A stretch of 20,781 nt of DNA, from contig CAZVNZ010000039.1 in the NCBI GenBank assembly GCA_964628515.1, positions 1 through 20,781 of the forward strand, given 5' to 3'. Of this stretch, positions 1-7,317 are shown one piece after another. The position numbers and the translations under genes are program-made. Within the stretch, counting starts at the first letter, position 1. The number at the start of each line of letters is the position of its first letter. This DNA is from CAZVNZ01 sp964628515 (lineage in GTDB: Bacteria; Bacillota; Clostridia; Christensenellales; Christensenellaceae). Under the pieces are notes generated by a model. It ran no database searches, had not been told where the DNA came from, and saw only the letters and a list, made by a program, of their open reading frames with translations.

Positions 1-143
1 TATATTTTATCACTTTGTTTGAGAATTATCTCTCTACTTTTATTGTAGTACTCCATTTATAATTATTATAATCCGGTAGCAGGGTCTTATTTACGGCGAA
101 AGTTTCAAGTAGTATTTCACAAAAAAGGGAATCCCCCAAAAAT

Positions 144-172
144 TTGACAACCCTCCAATATTCCTATATAAT
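144..172 (+). promoter_or_regulatory. Consensus sigma-A promoter of citrate synthase
   Basis: TTGACA at 144-149 and TATAAT at 167-172 are separated by 17 nt, a perfect match to the housekeeping consensus. Transcription should start near 179, which leaves a leader of about 190 nt before the ATG at 367. A second TATAAT at 224-229 has no recognisable -35 partner. Confidence 0.85.
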
Positions 173-287
173 ATTTATACAAATAAATTTGCGATTATAG
201 TAAAGGATTATGCAAATTTGCTATATAATTAGTTAAGCATTAATATTTTTGTTCCCAATAAATAAATAACTTTAAATTCGGCAAAAA

Positions 288-322
288 TTAAGAATCTCGT
301 AAAAAACGGGGTAAATTCTTAA
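288..322 (+). promoter_or_regulatory. Stem-loop in the citrate synthase leader
   Basis: TTAAGAAT (288-295) pairs with ATTCTTAA (315-322). CTCGT (296-300) pairs with ACGGG (306-310) through four Watson-Crick pairs and one wobble. The loop is AAAAA (301-305), and GTAA (311-314) bulges on the 3' side. No T-run follows, so it is not a terminator. It ends about 30 nt before the AAGGAGG ribosome site at 353-359. It could protect the mRNA 5' end or bind a regulator; its role is unknown. Bases 1-143, upstream of the promoter, hold nothing I can support. Confidence 0.5.
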
Positions 323-366
323 ATATAATCAGGTATTGTATTACTATCCAAAAAGGAGGTTTTAGT

Positions 367-1740
367 ATGACAAAAGTTGACAACATTTACAAAGAAATAA
401 CACCAAAGGTTAAGGAATTAAGCGAGTTATGCTTGAAAAACGATGTTATAGACAACAGTCTGTATGCAAAATACGAGGTTAAACGTGGTCTTAGGGATAT
501 TAGCGGTAAAGGCGTTTTGGCAGGCTTAACGGATATCGGCGAGGTAAAAAGCTATGTTATTGAAGATAGCGAGATGATACCCTGCGAGGGCAAGCTTTAT
601 TACAGAGGCTACGATATTGAAGAAATTGTGGACGGCTTTATTAAAGAGGATCGATTTGGCTTTGAGGAAAGCGCCTATCTGCTTTTATTCGGAGATATGC
701 CCACAAATACCGAGCTTAACGATTTTAAAGAGTTGCTTGCGGATTACAGAACGCTACCCCCAAGCTTTGTTAGAGACATCATTATGAAAGCCCCCAGTTT
801 TGATATGATGAACACCCTTGCACGTAGTGTGCTTACACTTTATTCTTACGACAAAAACGCAAACGATACTTCCATTCCCAACGTGCTAAAGCAATCTTTG
901 CAACTTATTTCTTTGTTTCCTTTGCTGTCCGTATATGGGTATCAGGCGTATCAACATTATTATGAAAATCAAAGCCTTGTTATACACCCTCCCGTAAGAG
1001 AGCTTTCCACAGCGGAAAATATTTTGCATATGCTTAGGGTGGACAGTAAATATTCCGCACTTGAGGCTAAAATTTTGGATGTTGCCCTTGTCCTTCATGC
1101 AGAGCATGGCGGTGGTAACAACTCCACATTTACCACTCACGTGGTTACCTCCTCCGGCACGGATACCTATTCTTCCGTGGCTGCTTCCTTAGGCTCTCTT
1201 AAAGGGCCAAAACACGGTGGCGCCAATATTAAGGTTACTCAAATGTTTGAGGATATGAAAACTAACCTCAAAGATTGGACGGACGAAAATGCTATTAAAG
1301 AGTATCTGAAAAAATTACTTAACAAACAAGCCTTTGATAATTCCGGACTAATTTACGGTATGGGGCATGCGGTTTACTCGATATCCGACCCTCGTGCCAA
1401 CATCTTTAAAGGCTTTGTAGAAAAGCTGTCTAAAGAAAAAGGTTTAGAGAAAGAGTTTGATTTATATTCTGCGGTAGAGCGGTTAGCCCCCGAAGTTATA
1501 GGCGAGGAAAGACGCATTTATAAAGGCGTTTCCGCAAATATAGATTTTTACAGCGGTTTTGTGTACGATATGTTAGACCTCCCACCCGAGCTTTACACGC
1601 CGATATTTGCTATTGCACGTATTGTAGGTTGGAGCGCTCACAGAATAGAAGAGCTTATAAGCGCAGGAAAGATTATTCGTCCGGCTTATAAGAGTGTGGC
1701 AAAACACGAGGAATATGTACCTCTCGCAGACAGAAAGTAA
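367..1740 (+). CDS. Citrate synthase (clostridial long form)
   Basis: Condenses acetyl-CoA and oxaloacetate to citrate in the cytosol. The 457-residue protein carries the three catalytic positions of the family: His283 in GPKHGGAN, His334 in GMGHAVYSISDPRA and Asp393 in NIDFYSGF. LHAEHGGGNNSTF (243-255) is the preceding substrate-binding helix. Many citrate synthases have Arg after the second His (GHRVY); here it is Ala, a variant I associate with the long clostridial citrate or 2-methylcitrate synthase group, so use of propionyl-CoA cannot be excluded from sequence. The start is fixed by AAGGAGG 7 nt before the ATG. The gene stands alone between its own promoter and terminator; no aconitase or isocitrate dehydrogenase lies in the window. 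The symbol (gltA or citZ) is ambiguous, so none is given. Confidence 0.95.
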   Translation: MTKVDNIYKEITPKVKELSELCLKNDVIDNSLYAKYEVKRGLRDISGKGVLAGLTDIGEVKSYVIEDSEMIPCEGKLYYRGYDIEEIVDGFIKEDRFGFEESAYLLLFGDMPTNTELNDFKELLADYRTLPPSFVRDIIMKAPSFDMMNTLARSVLTLYSYDKNANDTSIPNVLKQSLQLISLFPLLSVYGYQAYQHYYENQSLVIHPPVRELSTAENILHMLRVDSKYSALEAKILDVALVLHAEHGGGNNSTFTTHVVTSSGTDTYSSVAASLGSLKGPKHGGANIKVTQMFEDMKTNLKDWTDENAIKEYLKKLLNKQAFDNSGLIYGMGHAVYSISDPRANIFKGFVEKLSKEKGLEKEFDLYSAVERLAPEVIGEERRIYKGVSANIDFYSGFVYDMLDLPPELYTPIFAIARIVGWSAHRIEELISAGKIIRPAYKSVAKHEEYVPLADRK

Positions 1741-1753
1741 GTAATAAATAACT

Positions 1754-1784
1754 AAGGCAGGAGCGCATATCTCCTGCCTTTTTT
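1754..1784 (+). terminator. Intrinsic terminator of citrate synthase
   Basis: AAGGCAGGAG (1754-1763) and CTCCTGCCTT (1771-1780) form a perfect 10-bp stem around a 7-nt loop, running into a T-run that ends at 1784. It starts 14 nt after the stop codon. On the other strand the stem is preceded by T's and followed by A's-complement, so it may also help stop glmS transcripts arriving from the right. Confidence 0.92.
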
Positions 1785-1886
1785 CTTATTGTGATGGTGA
1801 TGGTATTAATTACAAAATCACTTAAATCAGTTTCTATATAACTTTATCCACTATAAAAGAAAAAAATACCAAAAACCGCAACCCAC

Positions 1887-1931
1887 TCACTTTACAGTGC
1901 ATCACTTAACAGTGCATCACTTTACAGTGCA
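1887..1931. repeat. Three 15-bp tandem repeats abutting the glmS stop codon
   Basis: On + the unit TCACTTTACAGTGCA occurs at 1887-1901 and 1917-1931, with a one-base variant (TCACTTAACAGTGCA) at 1902-1916. The array touches the glmS stop at 1932-1934. The last 15 bases of glmS (1932-1946) look like a diverged fourth unit, matching at 9 of 15 positions. Read on - in the glmS frame, each unit is C-T-V-K-stop after the native V-T-V-E-stop. Each unit contains a CACT/AGTG mini-inverted repeat. Confidence 0.85.
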
Positions 1932-3758
1932 TTACTCCACAGTAACCGACTTAGCCAAATTACGTGGTTTATCCACATCGCACCCCTTTTCTACGGACAT
2001 ATAGTACGCAAATATTTGCATGGGCACTATGGATGTAATTGTGGACATAAAGTCTATGGTGTCGGGGATTGTAATTATTTTATCTGCAAATTCCTTAACT
2101 TTATCCACAAACTTTTCTTGGGTTATGGCAAGCACAGTCGCTCCTCTTGCTATTACCTCTTTTACATTGCTGATGCTTTTTTCTAACAGCTCTCCTTGGG
2201 TTAGCACCGCCACTACCAAAGTATCCTTTTCTATTAGGGCAATAGTGCCGTGCTTTAACTCTCCGGCGGCGTAGGCTTCCGAGTGTATGTAGCTTATTTC
2301 TTTTAGTTTTAGCGAGCCCTCCATAGAAAGTGCGTAATCAAGCCCTCTGCCAATGTAAAATACGCTGTTTTCGCTAAAATGATGCAAGGCAAACTTCTGC
2401 AACTCGTTTTTCTTGTTTAGCATATCCCCAACCTTTTTGGGTATCTGTTTTAACTCTTCTATATACTTAAAATAATCCTCTTTGGTAATTGTGCCTTTAA
2501 CATAGCTTAGCTTTAGTGCAAATAAATACATGGAAACTAACTGTGTGGTGTAGGCTTTGGTGGATGCCACCGCAATTTCTAACCCTGCACGAGTGTAGAA
2601 AACCCCGTTTGCCTCCCTTGCTACCGTAGAGCCTACCACGTTTGTAACCGCCATTACGTAAGCTCCTGCCTCTTTTGCCTCTCTTAGTGCGGCTATGGTG
2701 TCTGCCGTTTCTCCCGATTGGCTTAGCACTATAACAAAATCATCACTATTAATAATAGGATTTTTATACCTAAACTCCGAGGCTATCTCCACATCTACCG
2801 GTACTCTTGCAAACCGCTCCACTATATACTTGCCTACGTACGATGCGTGATACGCCGTACCGCATGCAATAATTGTAATTTTTTTAATGTTTTCAAACAC
2901 CTTGTTGTCTATGTTTAGCTCCTCGAAAGTTATGCCTTCCTCGCTTATACGAGAGTTTAGGGTGTCTGCTATGGCTCGAGGTTGCTCTTCTATCTCTTTT
3001 ATCATAAAATGAGGGTATCCGCCCTTTTCCGCTTGGGCAATATCCCAATCCACCGTAAAAGGCTCTACCTCTATTTTATTAAGAAAGCTGTCGTAAATTT
3101 GCACATTTTCCTGTGTGATGTGTGCGATTTCAGTATCTTTTAAAAAGTAAACATCCCTTGTGTATTCCAAAATTGCCGGTATGTCCGAGGCTATAAGATT
3201 TTCGTTTTTGCCTAAACCTACTACAAGAGGGCTGTCCTTCTTTACCGCTATTATTTCCCCCTGCTCCTGCTGGCTTATTACCCCTAATGCGTAACTGCCC
3301 TTTATCATATTAACCGCTTTTTGTACGGCTAAAAGCATATTGCCCTCGTAAAAAAAGTTGATTAAATGTGCCACAACCTCTGTGTCTGTATCCGAGGAGA
3401 AAACCACACCTTTTTTGTGTAGCCATGTTTTAATTTCCATGTAGTTTTCTATAATTCCGTTATGCACTATGGCAATATCCCCAAACATATTTGTATGAGG
3501 ATGAGAATTTACAAAGTTAGGCTCGCCGTGTGTAGCCCATCTTGTATGCCCAATACCTATGGTTTTTGGTGCAGCCTTGCCCTTTAGCAACTCCTCTAAA
3601 TTAGAGAGTTTGCCTTGCGCTTTTACTATTTGCATTTCTCCGCCGTCCAAATAGGCAATGCCTGCGCTGTCGTACCCTCTGTATTCCAACTTGGAAAGCC
3701 CTGACATTAAAACCGGAATTACATCTTTGTCTCCAACATATCCAACTATTCCACACAT
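1932..3758 (-). CDS. glmS: Glutamine--fructose-6-phosphate aminotransferase (isomerizing)
   Basis: Makes glucosamine-6-phosphate from fructose-6-phosphate and glutamine, the first committed step toward UDP-N-acetylglucosamine for peptidoglycan. At 608 residues it is normal length. The N-terminal Ntn glutaminase domain begins MCGIVGYVG, with Cys2 as nucleophile after Met removal, and continues with RGYDSAGIA and HTRWATHGEPN. Two SIS sugar-isomerase domains follow, with VLSQSGETADT and ASTKAYTTQ. The C-terminus KPRNLAKSVTVE is the family signature. GAGGTG precedes the ATG at a good distance. The gene follows glmM by 12 nt, so the two form one operon and need each other's product. No glmS ribozyme can fit in that gap. 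The region after its stop carries odd tandem repeats. Confidence 0.98.
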   Translation of the reverse strand: MCGIVGYVGDKDVIPVLMSGLSKLEYRGYDSAGIAYLDGGEMQIVKAQGKLSNLEELLKGKAAPKTIGIGHTRWATHGEPNFVNSHPHTNMFGDIAIVHNGIIENYMEIKTWLHKKGVVFSSDTDTEVVAHLINFFYEGNMLLAVQKAVNMIKGSYALGVISQQEQGEIIAVKKDSPLVVGLGKNENLIASDIPAILEYTRDVYFLKDTEIAHITQENVQIYDSFLNKIEVEPFTVDWDIAQAEKGGYPHFMIKEIEEQPRAIADTLNSRISEEGITFEELNIDNKVFENIKKITIIACGTAYHASYVGKYIVERFARVPVDVEIASEFRYKNPIINSDDFVIVLSQSGETADTIAALREAKEAGAYVMAVTNVVGSTVAREANGVFYTRAGLEIAVASTKAYTTQLVSMYLFALKLSYVKGTITKEDYFKYIEELKQIPKKVGDMLNKKNELQKFALHHFSENSVFYIGRGLDYALSMEGSLKLKEISYIHSEAYAAGELKHGTIALIEKDTLVVAVLTQGELLEKSISNVKEVIARGATVLAITQEKFVDKVKEFADKIITIPDTIDFMSTITSIVPMQIFAYYMSVEKGCDVDKPRNLAKSVTVE

Positions 3759-3770
3759 ATATTTACACCT

Positions 3771-5117
3771 CTATTTAAGCCTGTTTTCTATTAATTGCGC
3801 AAGATTGTATGCTTCCTTTGCAATAGCGTTTTTATCCTTGCCTTCTATCATAACACGCACAAGGGGCTCTGTACCCGAGGTGCGGATAATTACCCTGCCC
3901 TCTCCGGAAAACTGCTTTTCCAAATCCGCAATTTTGCTTAGTATTTCCTTGTCCTCCTCGTAGCCGTGCTTTTTTGCCTCGCTGACACGAGCATTTACAA
4001 GCACCTGTGGAAACACCTGTATTTGCTTGCTTAGCTTAGATAGCGCCTTGCCCTCCCGTTTTACTACGGAAAGTAGCTTAACCGCACTTAAAATACCGTC
4101 TCCCGTGGTGTTGTCGTCTAAGAAAATTATATGCCCCGATTGCTCTCCGCCCAAGTTATAATCGCTTTTTACCATTTCTTCCAGCACATACCTGTCGCCC
4201 ACGTTGGTGCGAAGTAACTTTATACCCTGCTCTTTTAGGCTTACCTCTGTACCCATGTTGCTCATTATTGTAGCAACCAAAGTATCCTTTTTAAGTAAAC
4301 CTCGCTTTTTCATTTCTATTGCACAAATGCTCATTATTTTATCTCCGTCTACGATGTTTCCGTATTCGTCGGCGGCTATTAGTCTGTCTGCATCACCATC
4401 AAAAGCAAAACCTGCGTCCGCACCTAACTCGCTTACCATTCTGCTTAAGGTTTCGGGGTGGGTGGACCCGCAATTTTCGTTGATGTTTGTGCCATCAGGC
4501 ATATTATAGTAGGGGATAACCTCCGCCCCTAACATCTTAAATACCCACGGGGCAATTTCGCTTGCCGCTCCGTTTGCGCAATCAAGCACCACCTTCATTC
4601 CATGAAAGGTAACATCCGTGGTGGAAACCAAGTAATCTATATATTCCTGCGCCGCCTTTTTAAGCCGTATTCGCCTGCCAATTTTTGTGCCTGTGGGCTG
4701 GGGAATTTGTGTGCAACCCTCGTTTATTATGCTTTCTATTTTATCCTCAATTTCGTCCGCTAATTTATATCCCATAGAATTAAAAAACTTAATTCCGTTG
4801 TATTCCACCGTGTTGTGAGATGCAGAAATTACAATGCCTGCATCAAACTCTAACTGCTTGGTTAGATGAGCCACCGCCGATGTGGGTAAGGTACAGGCAA
4901 CCACCGCCTCCGCTCCTGCCGAGCATATTCCTGCCACTAAAGCACATTCTAACATGTCTCCCGAAATACGTGTGTCTTTGCCTATTAGTATGCGTGCTTT
5001 GTGTACTTCGTTTGTGAGGCAAAACGCCCCTGCTCTGCCTAAATCGTAAGCTAATTTAGAGGTTAGCGCCTCATTTGCCACCCCTCTTACTCCGTCCGTA
5101 CCAAATAGTCTTGCCAT
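3771..5117 (-). CDS. glmM: Phosphoglucosamine mutase
   Basis: Interconverts glucosamine-6-phosphate and glucosamine-1-phosphate, the step after GlmS. The 448-residue protein has the four-domain alpha-D-phosphohexomutase plan: MARLFGTDGVRG at the N-terminus, the phosphoserine loop ISASHNTVEYNG with Ser100 as the phosphorylated residue, the metal loop FDGDADR, and the phosphate-binding loop RTSGTEPLVRVM near the C-terminus. The usual Pro after SASHN is Thr here, a small variation outside the catalytic residue. AAGGAG precedes the ATG. It is followed by glmS after 12 nt. Upstream, 154 nt with degenerate repeats separate it from trxB; I see no convincing promoter there, so read-through from trxB is possible. 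Confidence 0.97.
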   Translation of the reverse strand: MARLFGTDGVRGVANEALTSKLAYDLGRAGAFCLTNEVHKARILIGKDTRISGDMLECALVAGICSAGAEAVVACTLPTSAVAHLTKQLEFDAGIVISASHNTVEYNGIKFFNSMGYKLADEIEDKIESIINEGCTQIPQPTGTKIGRRIRLKKAAQEYIDYLVSTTDVTFHGMKVVLDCANGAASEIAPWVFKMLGAEVIPYYNMPDGTNINENCGSTHPETLSRMVSELGADAGFAFDGDADRLIAADEYGNIVDGDKIMSICAIEMKKRGLLKKDTLVATIMSNMGTEVSLKEQGIKLLRTNVGDRYVLEEMVKSDYNLGGEQSGHIIFLDDNTTGDGILSAVKLLSVVKREGKALSKLSKQIQVFPQVLVNARVSEAKKHGYEEDKEILSKIADLEKQFSGEGRVIIRTSGTEPLVRVMIEGKDKNAIAKEAYNLAQLIENRLK

Positions 5118-5191
5118 TTTTTACTCCTTGTATGTTTCTTAATTCTAATTTTCTTTTTTATTGTGATGATTGAATGCGCCCTACCGCCCAC

Positions 5192-5270
5192 AGCAAACCG
5201 CCACTAATCGTTGCGCACCCTAATTGCCGTAGCGCACCGCAATTAATCGTAGCAAACTACCACTAAAACA
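5192..5270. repeat. Degenerate 20-bp tandem repeats between trxB and glmM
   Basis: Four head-to-tail units of 19-20 bp are visible at 5192-5211, 5212-5230, 5231-5250 and 5251-5270. On + the consensus is roughly AGCRMACCGCMAYTAATCGT. A weaker fifth copy may lie at about 5174-5191. The array starts right behind the trxB stop at 5272-5274 and fills about half of the trxB-glmM gap. It has no reading frame of note and no promoter that I can support. Confidence 0.7.
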
Positions 5271-5271
5271 G

Positions 5272-6195
5272 CTAACTGTTTGGGCAATTTGTAAGGCAAT
5301 AGTTTTCCGCATGAGTGGCGGCAATAGCGCCGTCCGCCACCGCCGTTACTATTTGCCTAAGCTCTTTATTTCTAATATCGCCTGCGCAAAAAACCCCTGC
5401 TATGTTGGTTTTGCAGTCCTCTTTTGCATCTATACTAAAATCCTCTGCTAAGTTAATCTGTCCTTTTATTAATTCCGTTTGAGGCTGTCTGCCTACCCCT
5501 ATAAAAATCCCCTGTAAGTCTATGTTTGTGCTTTGATTGGTTTTTTTGTTTAGGCACACCACACCCTCTACGATGTTTTTGCCGTAAATGTCCGTAACCT
5601 CACTGTCTAAAAGCTGTATAACGTTTGGCAGTTTGGCTACTGCGTCCACTAACGCTTTATGCCCTCTGTATTCATCCCTTCTGTGAATTAAATACACCTT
5701 TGTGCAAAACTTAGACAAATAAAGAGCATCTTCTAAGGCTGTGTTGCCACCGCCTATTACGCAAACGTCCTTATTTTTGAAAAAAGCACCGTCACAAGTT
5801 GCGCAATAAGAAAGCCCTGCCCCAAAATAATTGTTTTCCTGCACTATGCCTAACTTTTTTGGCACCGCACCCATAGCAAGTATAAGTGTGTGGCTTTCGT
5901 ACACGTTTTTTGCTGTGTGCACCCTTTTAATTTTAGCGGAAAAATCAAAGGACTGTATTTCCGAAGTTATTATTTCCGCACCCATTTTTACCGCTTGGAG
6001 TTTCATGCTGTGGGCAAGCCCTGCCCCCGTTTGCTCTTTCTCGAAACCGGGATAGTTTTCTACAATATGGCTTATTGCCATTTGCCCGCCCGCAAAGGCT
6101 TTTTCTATAATTAGGGTTTTTAGTCCGCCTCTGCAAGCATAAATACCTGCGCTAAGCCCTGCCGGCCCTGCTCCTGCTATTATTAAATCGTACAT
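5272..6195 (-). CDS. trxB: Thioredoxin-disulfide reductase
   Basis: Flavoenzyme that reduces thioredoxin with NADPH. The 307 residues contain the FAD site GAGPAGLSAG (8-17), the redox-active pair Cys131-Ala-Thr-Cys134-Asp, the second nucleotide site GGGNTALEDA (148-157), the NADPH 2'-phosphate-binding HRRDEYRGHK (171-180) and the C-terminal FAD contact AGDIRNKELRQIVTA. The intact HRR motif favours NADPH over the ferredoxin-dependent relatives that lack it. The tail ends CLTNCPNS, with two extra cysteines that I cannot assign. AAAGGA precedes the ATG. It lies 104 nt downstream of the araC-type gene on the same strand, and no clear promoter is visible between them. Confidence 0.95.
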   Translation of the reverse strand: MYDLIIAGAGPAGLSAGIYACRGGLKTLIIEKAFAGGQMAISHIVENYPGFEKEQTGAGLAHSMKLQAVKMGAEIITSEIQSFDFSAKIKRVHTAKNVYESHTLILAMGAVPKKLGIVQENNYFGAGLSYCATCDGAFFKNKDVCVIGGGNTALEDALYLSKFCTKVYLIHRRDEYRGHKALVDAVAKLPNVIQLLDSEVTDIYGKNIVEGVVCLNKKTNQSTNIDLQGIFIGVGRQPQTELIKGQINLAEDFSIDAKEDCKTNIAGVFCAGDIRNKELRQIVTAVADGAIAATHAENYCLTNCPNS

Positions 6196-6299
6196 ATTAT
6201 GTAAATCCTTTTATGTTAATCCTTGTTTATTTTTTTTGTGTCCGTAGTTATAATCAACTATAAAAGTATATCATAATCTTAAAAAAAATAAAAGATTGA

Positions 6300-7202
6300 T
6301 TATTTCCCCTCCTGCCCTTCTGCCCTAAATTTTATGGGGGCAATGCCAAACTTGTCTTTAAACAGCTTGCCAAAATAGCTGGAGCTTCCAAAACCGCAAG
6401 ATAAGCAAATTTGCGCTATGGAATCCGTGGTTTCCCTAAGCAATCTTGCAGACTGCGCCAATCTGTAATCGTTAATATACTCTGTGGGTTTTTTGTTGGT
6501 TATCCGCTTAAAACAGCGAAAACACTCGCTTCTGCTGACATTTACGCTTTTTGCAATATCCTCTATGGTAAGGTTTTCCGCATAATGATGATGAATGTAG
6601 GATAGTATCCGTTTGGCTCGCTCTTCGTGCTTATGGTTTTTTTCTCTCTCTAATAAGGATGCGTCCTGCATGGCAATGTATTTTAGTGTAAAATGCCAAA
6701 TTTTGCTAAGAATGGTTATGCAGTTAAGCTCGTAGCCAAATTCCTCTGTGTTTAGGTTGTATACCTCTTGTACTAAATTGCCGATTTTTGCTGTGTACTC
6801 GCTGTTTCGTAAAAACAAAAAGCCTTGCAAGGAGTCTTTTTGCATTGGTTGAAAATACTTTTCGTACATGGTACTGCGTAAATCGGACACAAACAAACTT
6901 GTGGGAAACACCACCGTTATTGCAAGGGCATCAGCATCAATAAGTTTAGACATATGCATAACGTTGGAGTTTATAAATACGCAATCGCCGTTTTTCAGTA
7001 CGGTGTGGTGGTCGTTCCAATAAAAATCTATATTGCCTTTAAATACGTAAACGTACTCAAATTCTCCGTGCCAATGACAATTTATTATGCCGTCCACAAA
7101 ATCGTTGTATACATCCGTGCTTACCGTTACGGGAAAGGAGGAGTCTCTGTACCGTATATGCTCTTTGAAATTATGGTCCACCTCTATACTCTTTAGTTGC
7201 AT
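6300..7202 (-). CDS. AraC-family transcriptional regulator with cupin sensor domain
   Basis: A 300-residue transcription factor. The N-terminal part (about 20-110) is an AraC-type cupin, with HWHGEFEYVYVFKG at 43-56 and a further His at 83; these residues often line a small-ligand pocket. A helical linker follows. The C-terminal part (about 193-295) has two helix-turn-helix motifs, LTIEDIAKSVNVSRSECFRCFKR and SIAQICLSCGFGSSSYFGKLFK, ending in the family pattern FGIAPIKFR. AAGGAG sets the ATG start. It is transcribed divergently from the MATE transporter, with a consensus promoter in the shared 115-nt gap, so it probably controls that pump and itself. The ligand cannot be read from the sequence. 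Confidence 0.92.
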   Translation of the reverse strand: MQLKSIEVDHNFKEHIRYRDSSFPVTVSTDVYNDFVDGIINCHWHGEFEYVYVFKGNIDFYWNDHHTVLKNGDCVFINSNVMHMSKLIDADALAITVVFPTSLFVSDLRSTMYEKYFQPMQKDSLQGFLFLRNSEYTAKIGNLVQEVYNLNTEEFGYELNCITILSKIWHFTLKYIAMQDASLLEREKNHKHEERAKRILSYIHHHYAENLTIEDIAKSVNVSRSECFRCFKRITNKKPTEYINDYRLAQSARLLRETTDSIAQICLSCGFGSSSYFGKLFKDKFGIAPIKFRAEGQEGK

Positions 7203-7218
7203 AAAATCTCCTTATTTG

Positions 7219-7285
7219 GTACGATATTTATAAAAATTGGCTTAAAAATTATATACACGTCTCTTGTTTTGTACTAATATTATAA
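7219..7285. promoter_or_regulatory. Paired GTAC-AT-rich repeats in the araC-MATE divergent gap
   Basis: GTACGATATTTATAA (7219-7233) and GTACTAATATTATAA (7271-7285) match at 11 of 15 positions and start 52 bp apart, close to five helical turns. The second overlaps the araC -10 box. TAAAAATT also occurs twice, at 7231-7238 and 7243-7250. These are candidate binding sites for the divergent AraC-type regulator. AT-rich composition makes chance similarity possible. Confidence 0.35.
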
Positions 7286-7306
7286 CGCAATTACAAATTT
7301 TGTCAA
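7279..7306 (-). promoter_or_regulatory. Consensus sigma-A promoter of the araC-type gene
   Basis: Read on -, TTGACA (7306-7301) and TATAAT (7284-7279) are both perfect, with a 16-nt spacer. Transcription should begin near 7272, giving a leader of about 70 nt. The -35 box lies only 12 nt from the MATE start codon, so the two genes share control DNA. No equally good promoter for the MATE gene is visible. Confidence 0.8.
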
Positions 7307-7317
7307 GGAATTAAAGA

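Noticed and set aside
126..138. GGG-AAT-CCC hairpin as a terminator of an upstream gene
   Set aside because: The stem is only about 3 bp and there is no visible gene before it.
1887..1931. CRISPR-like array
   Set aside because: The 15-bp units are contiguous with no spacers, and no cas gene is present.
3759..5271. glmS ribozyme upstream of glmS or glmM
   Set aside because: Only 12 nt separate glmM and glmS, and the 154-nt gap upstream of glmM shows degenerate repeats without the ribozyme core.
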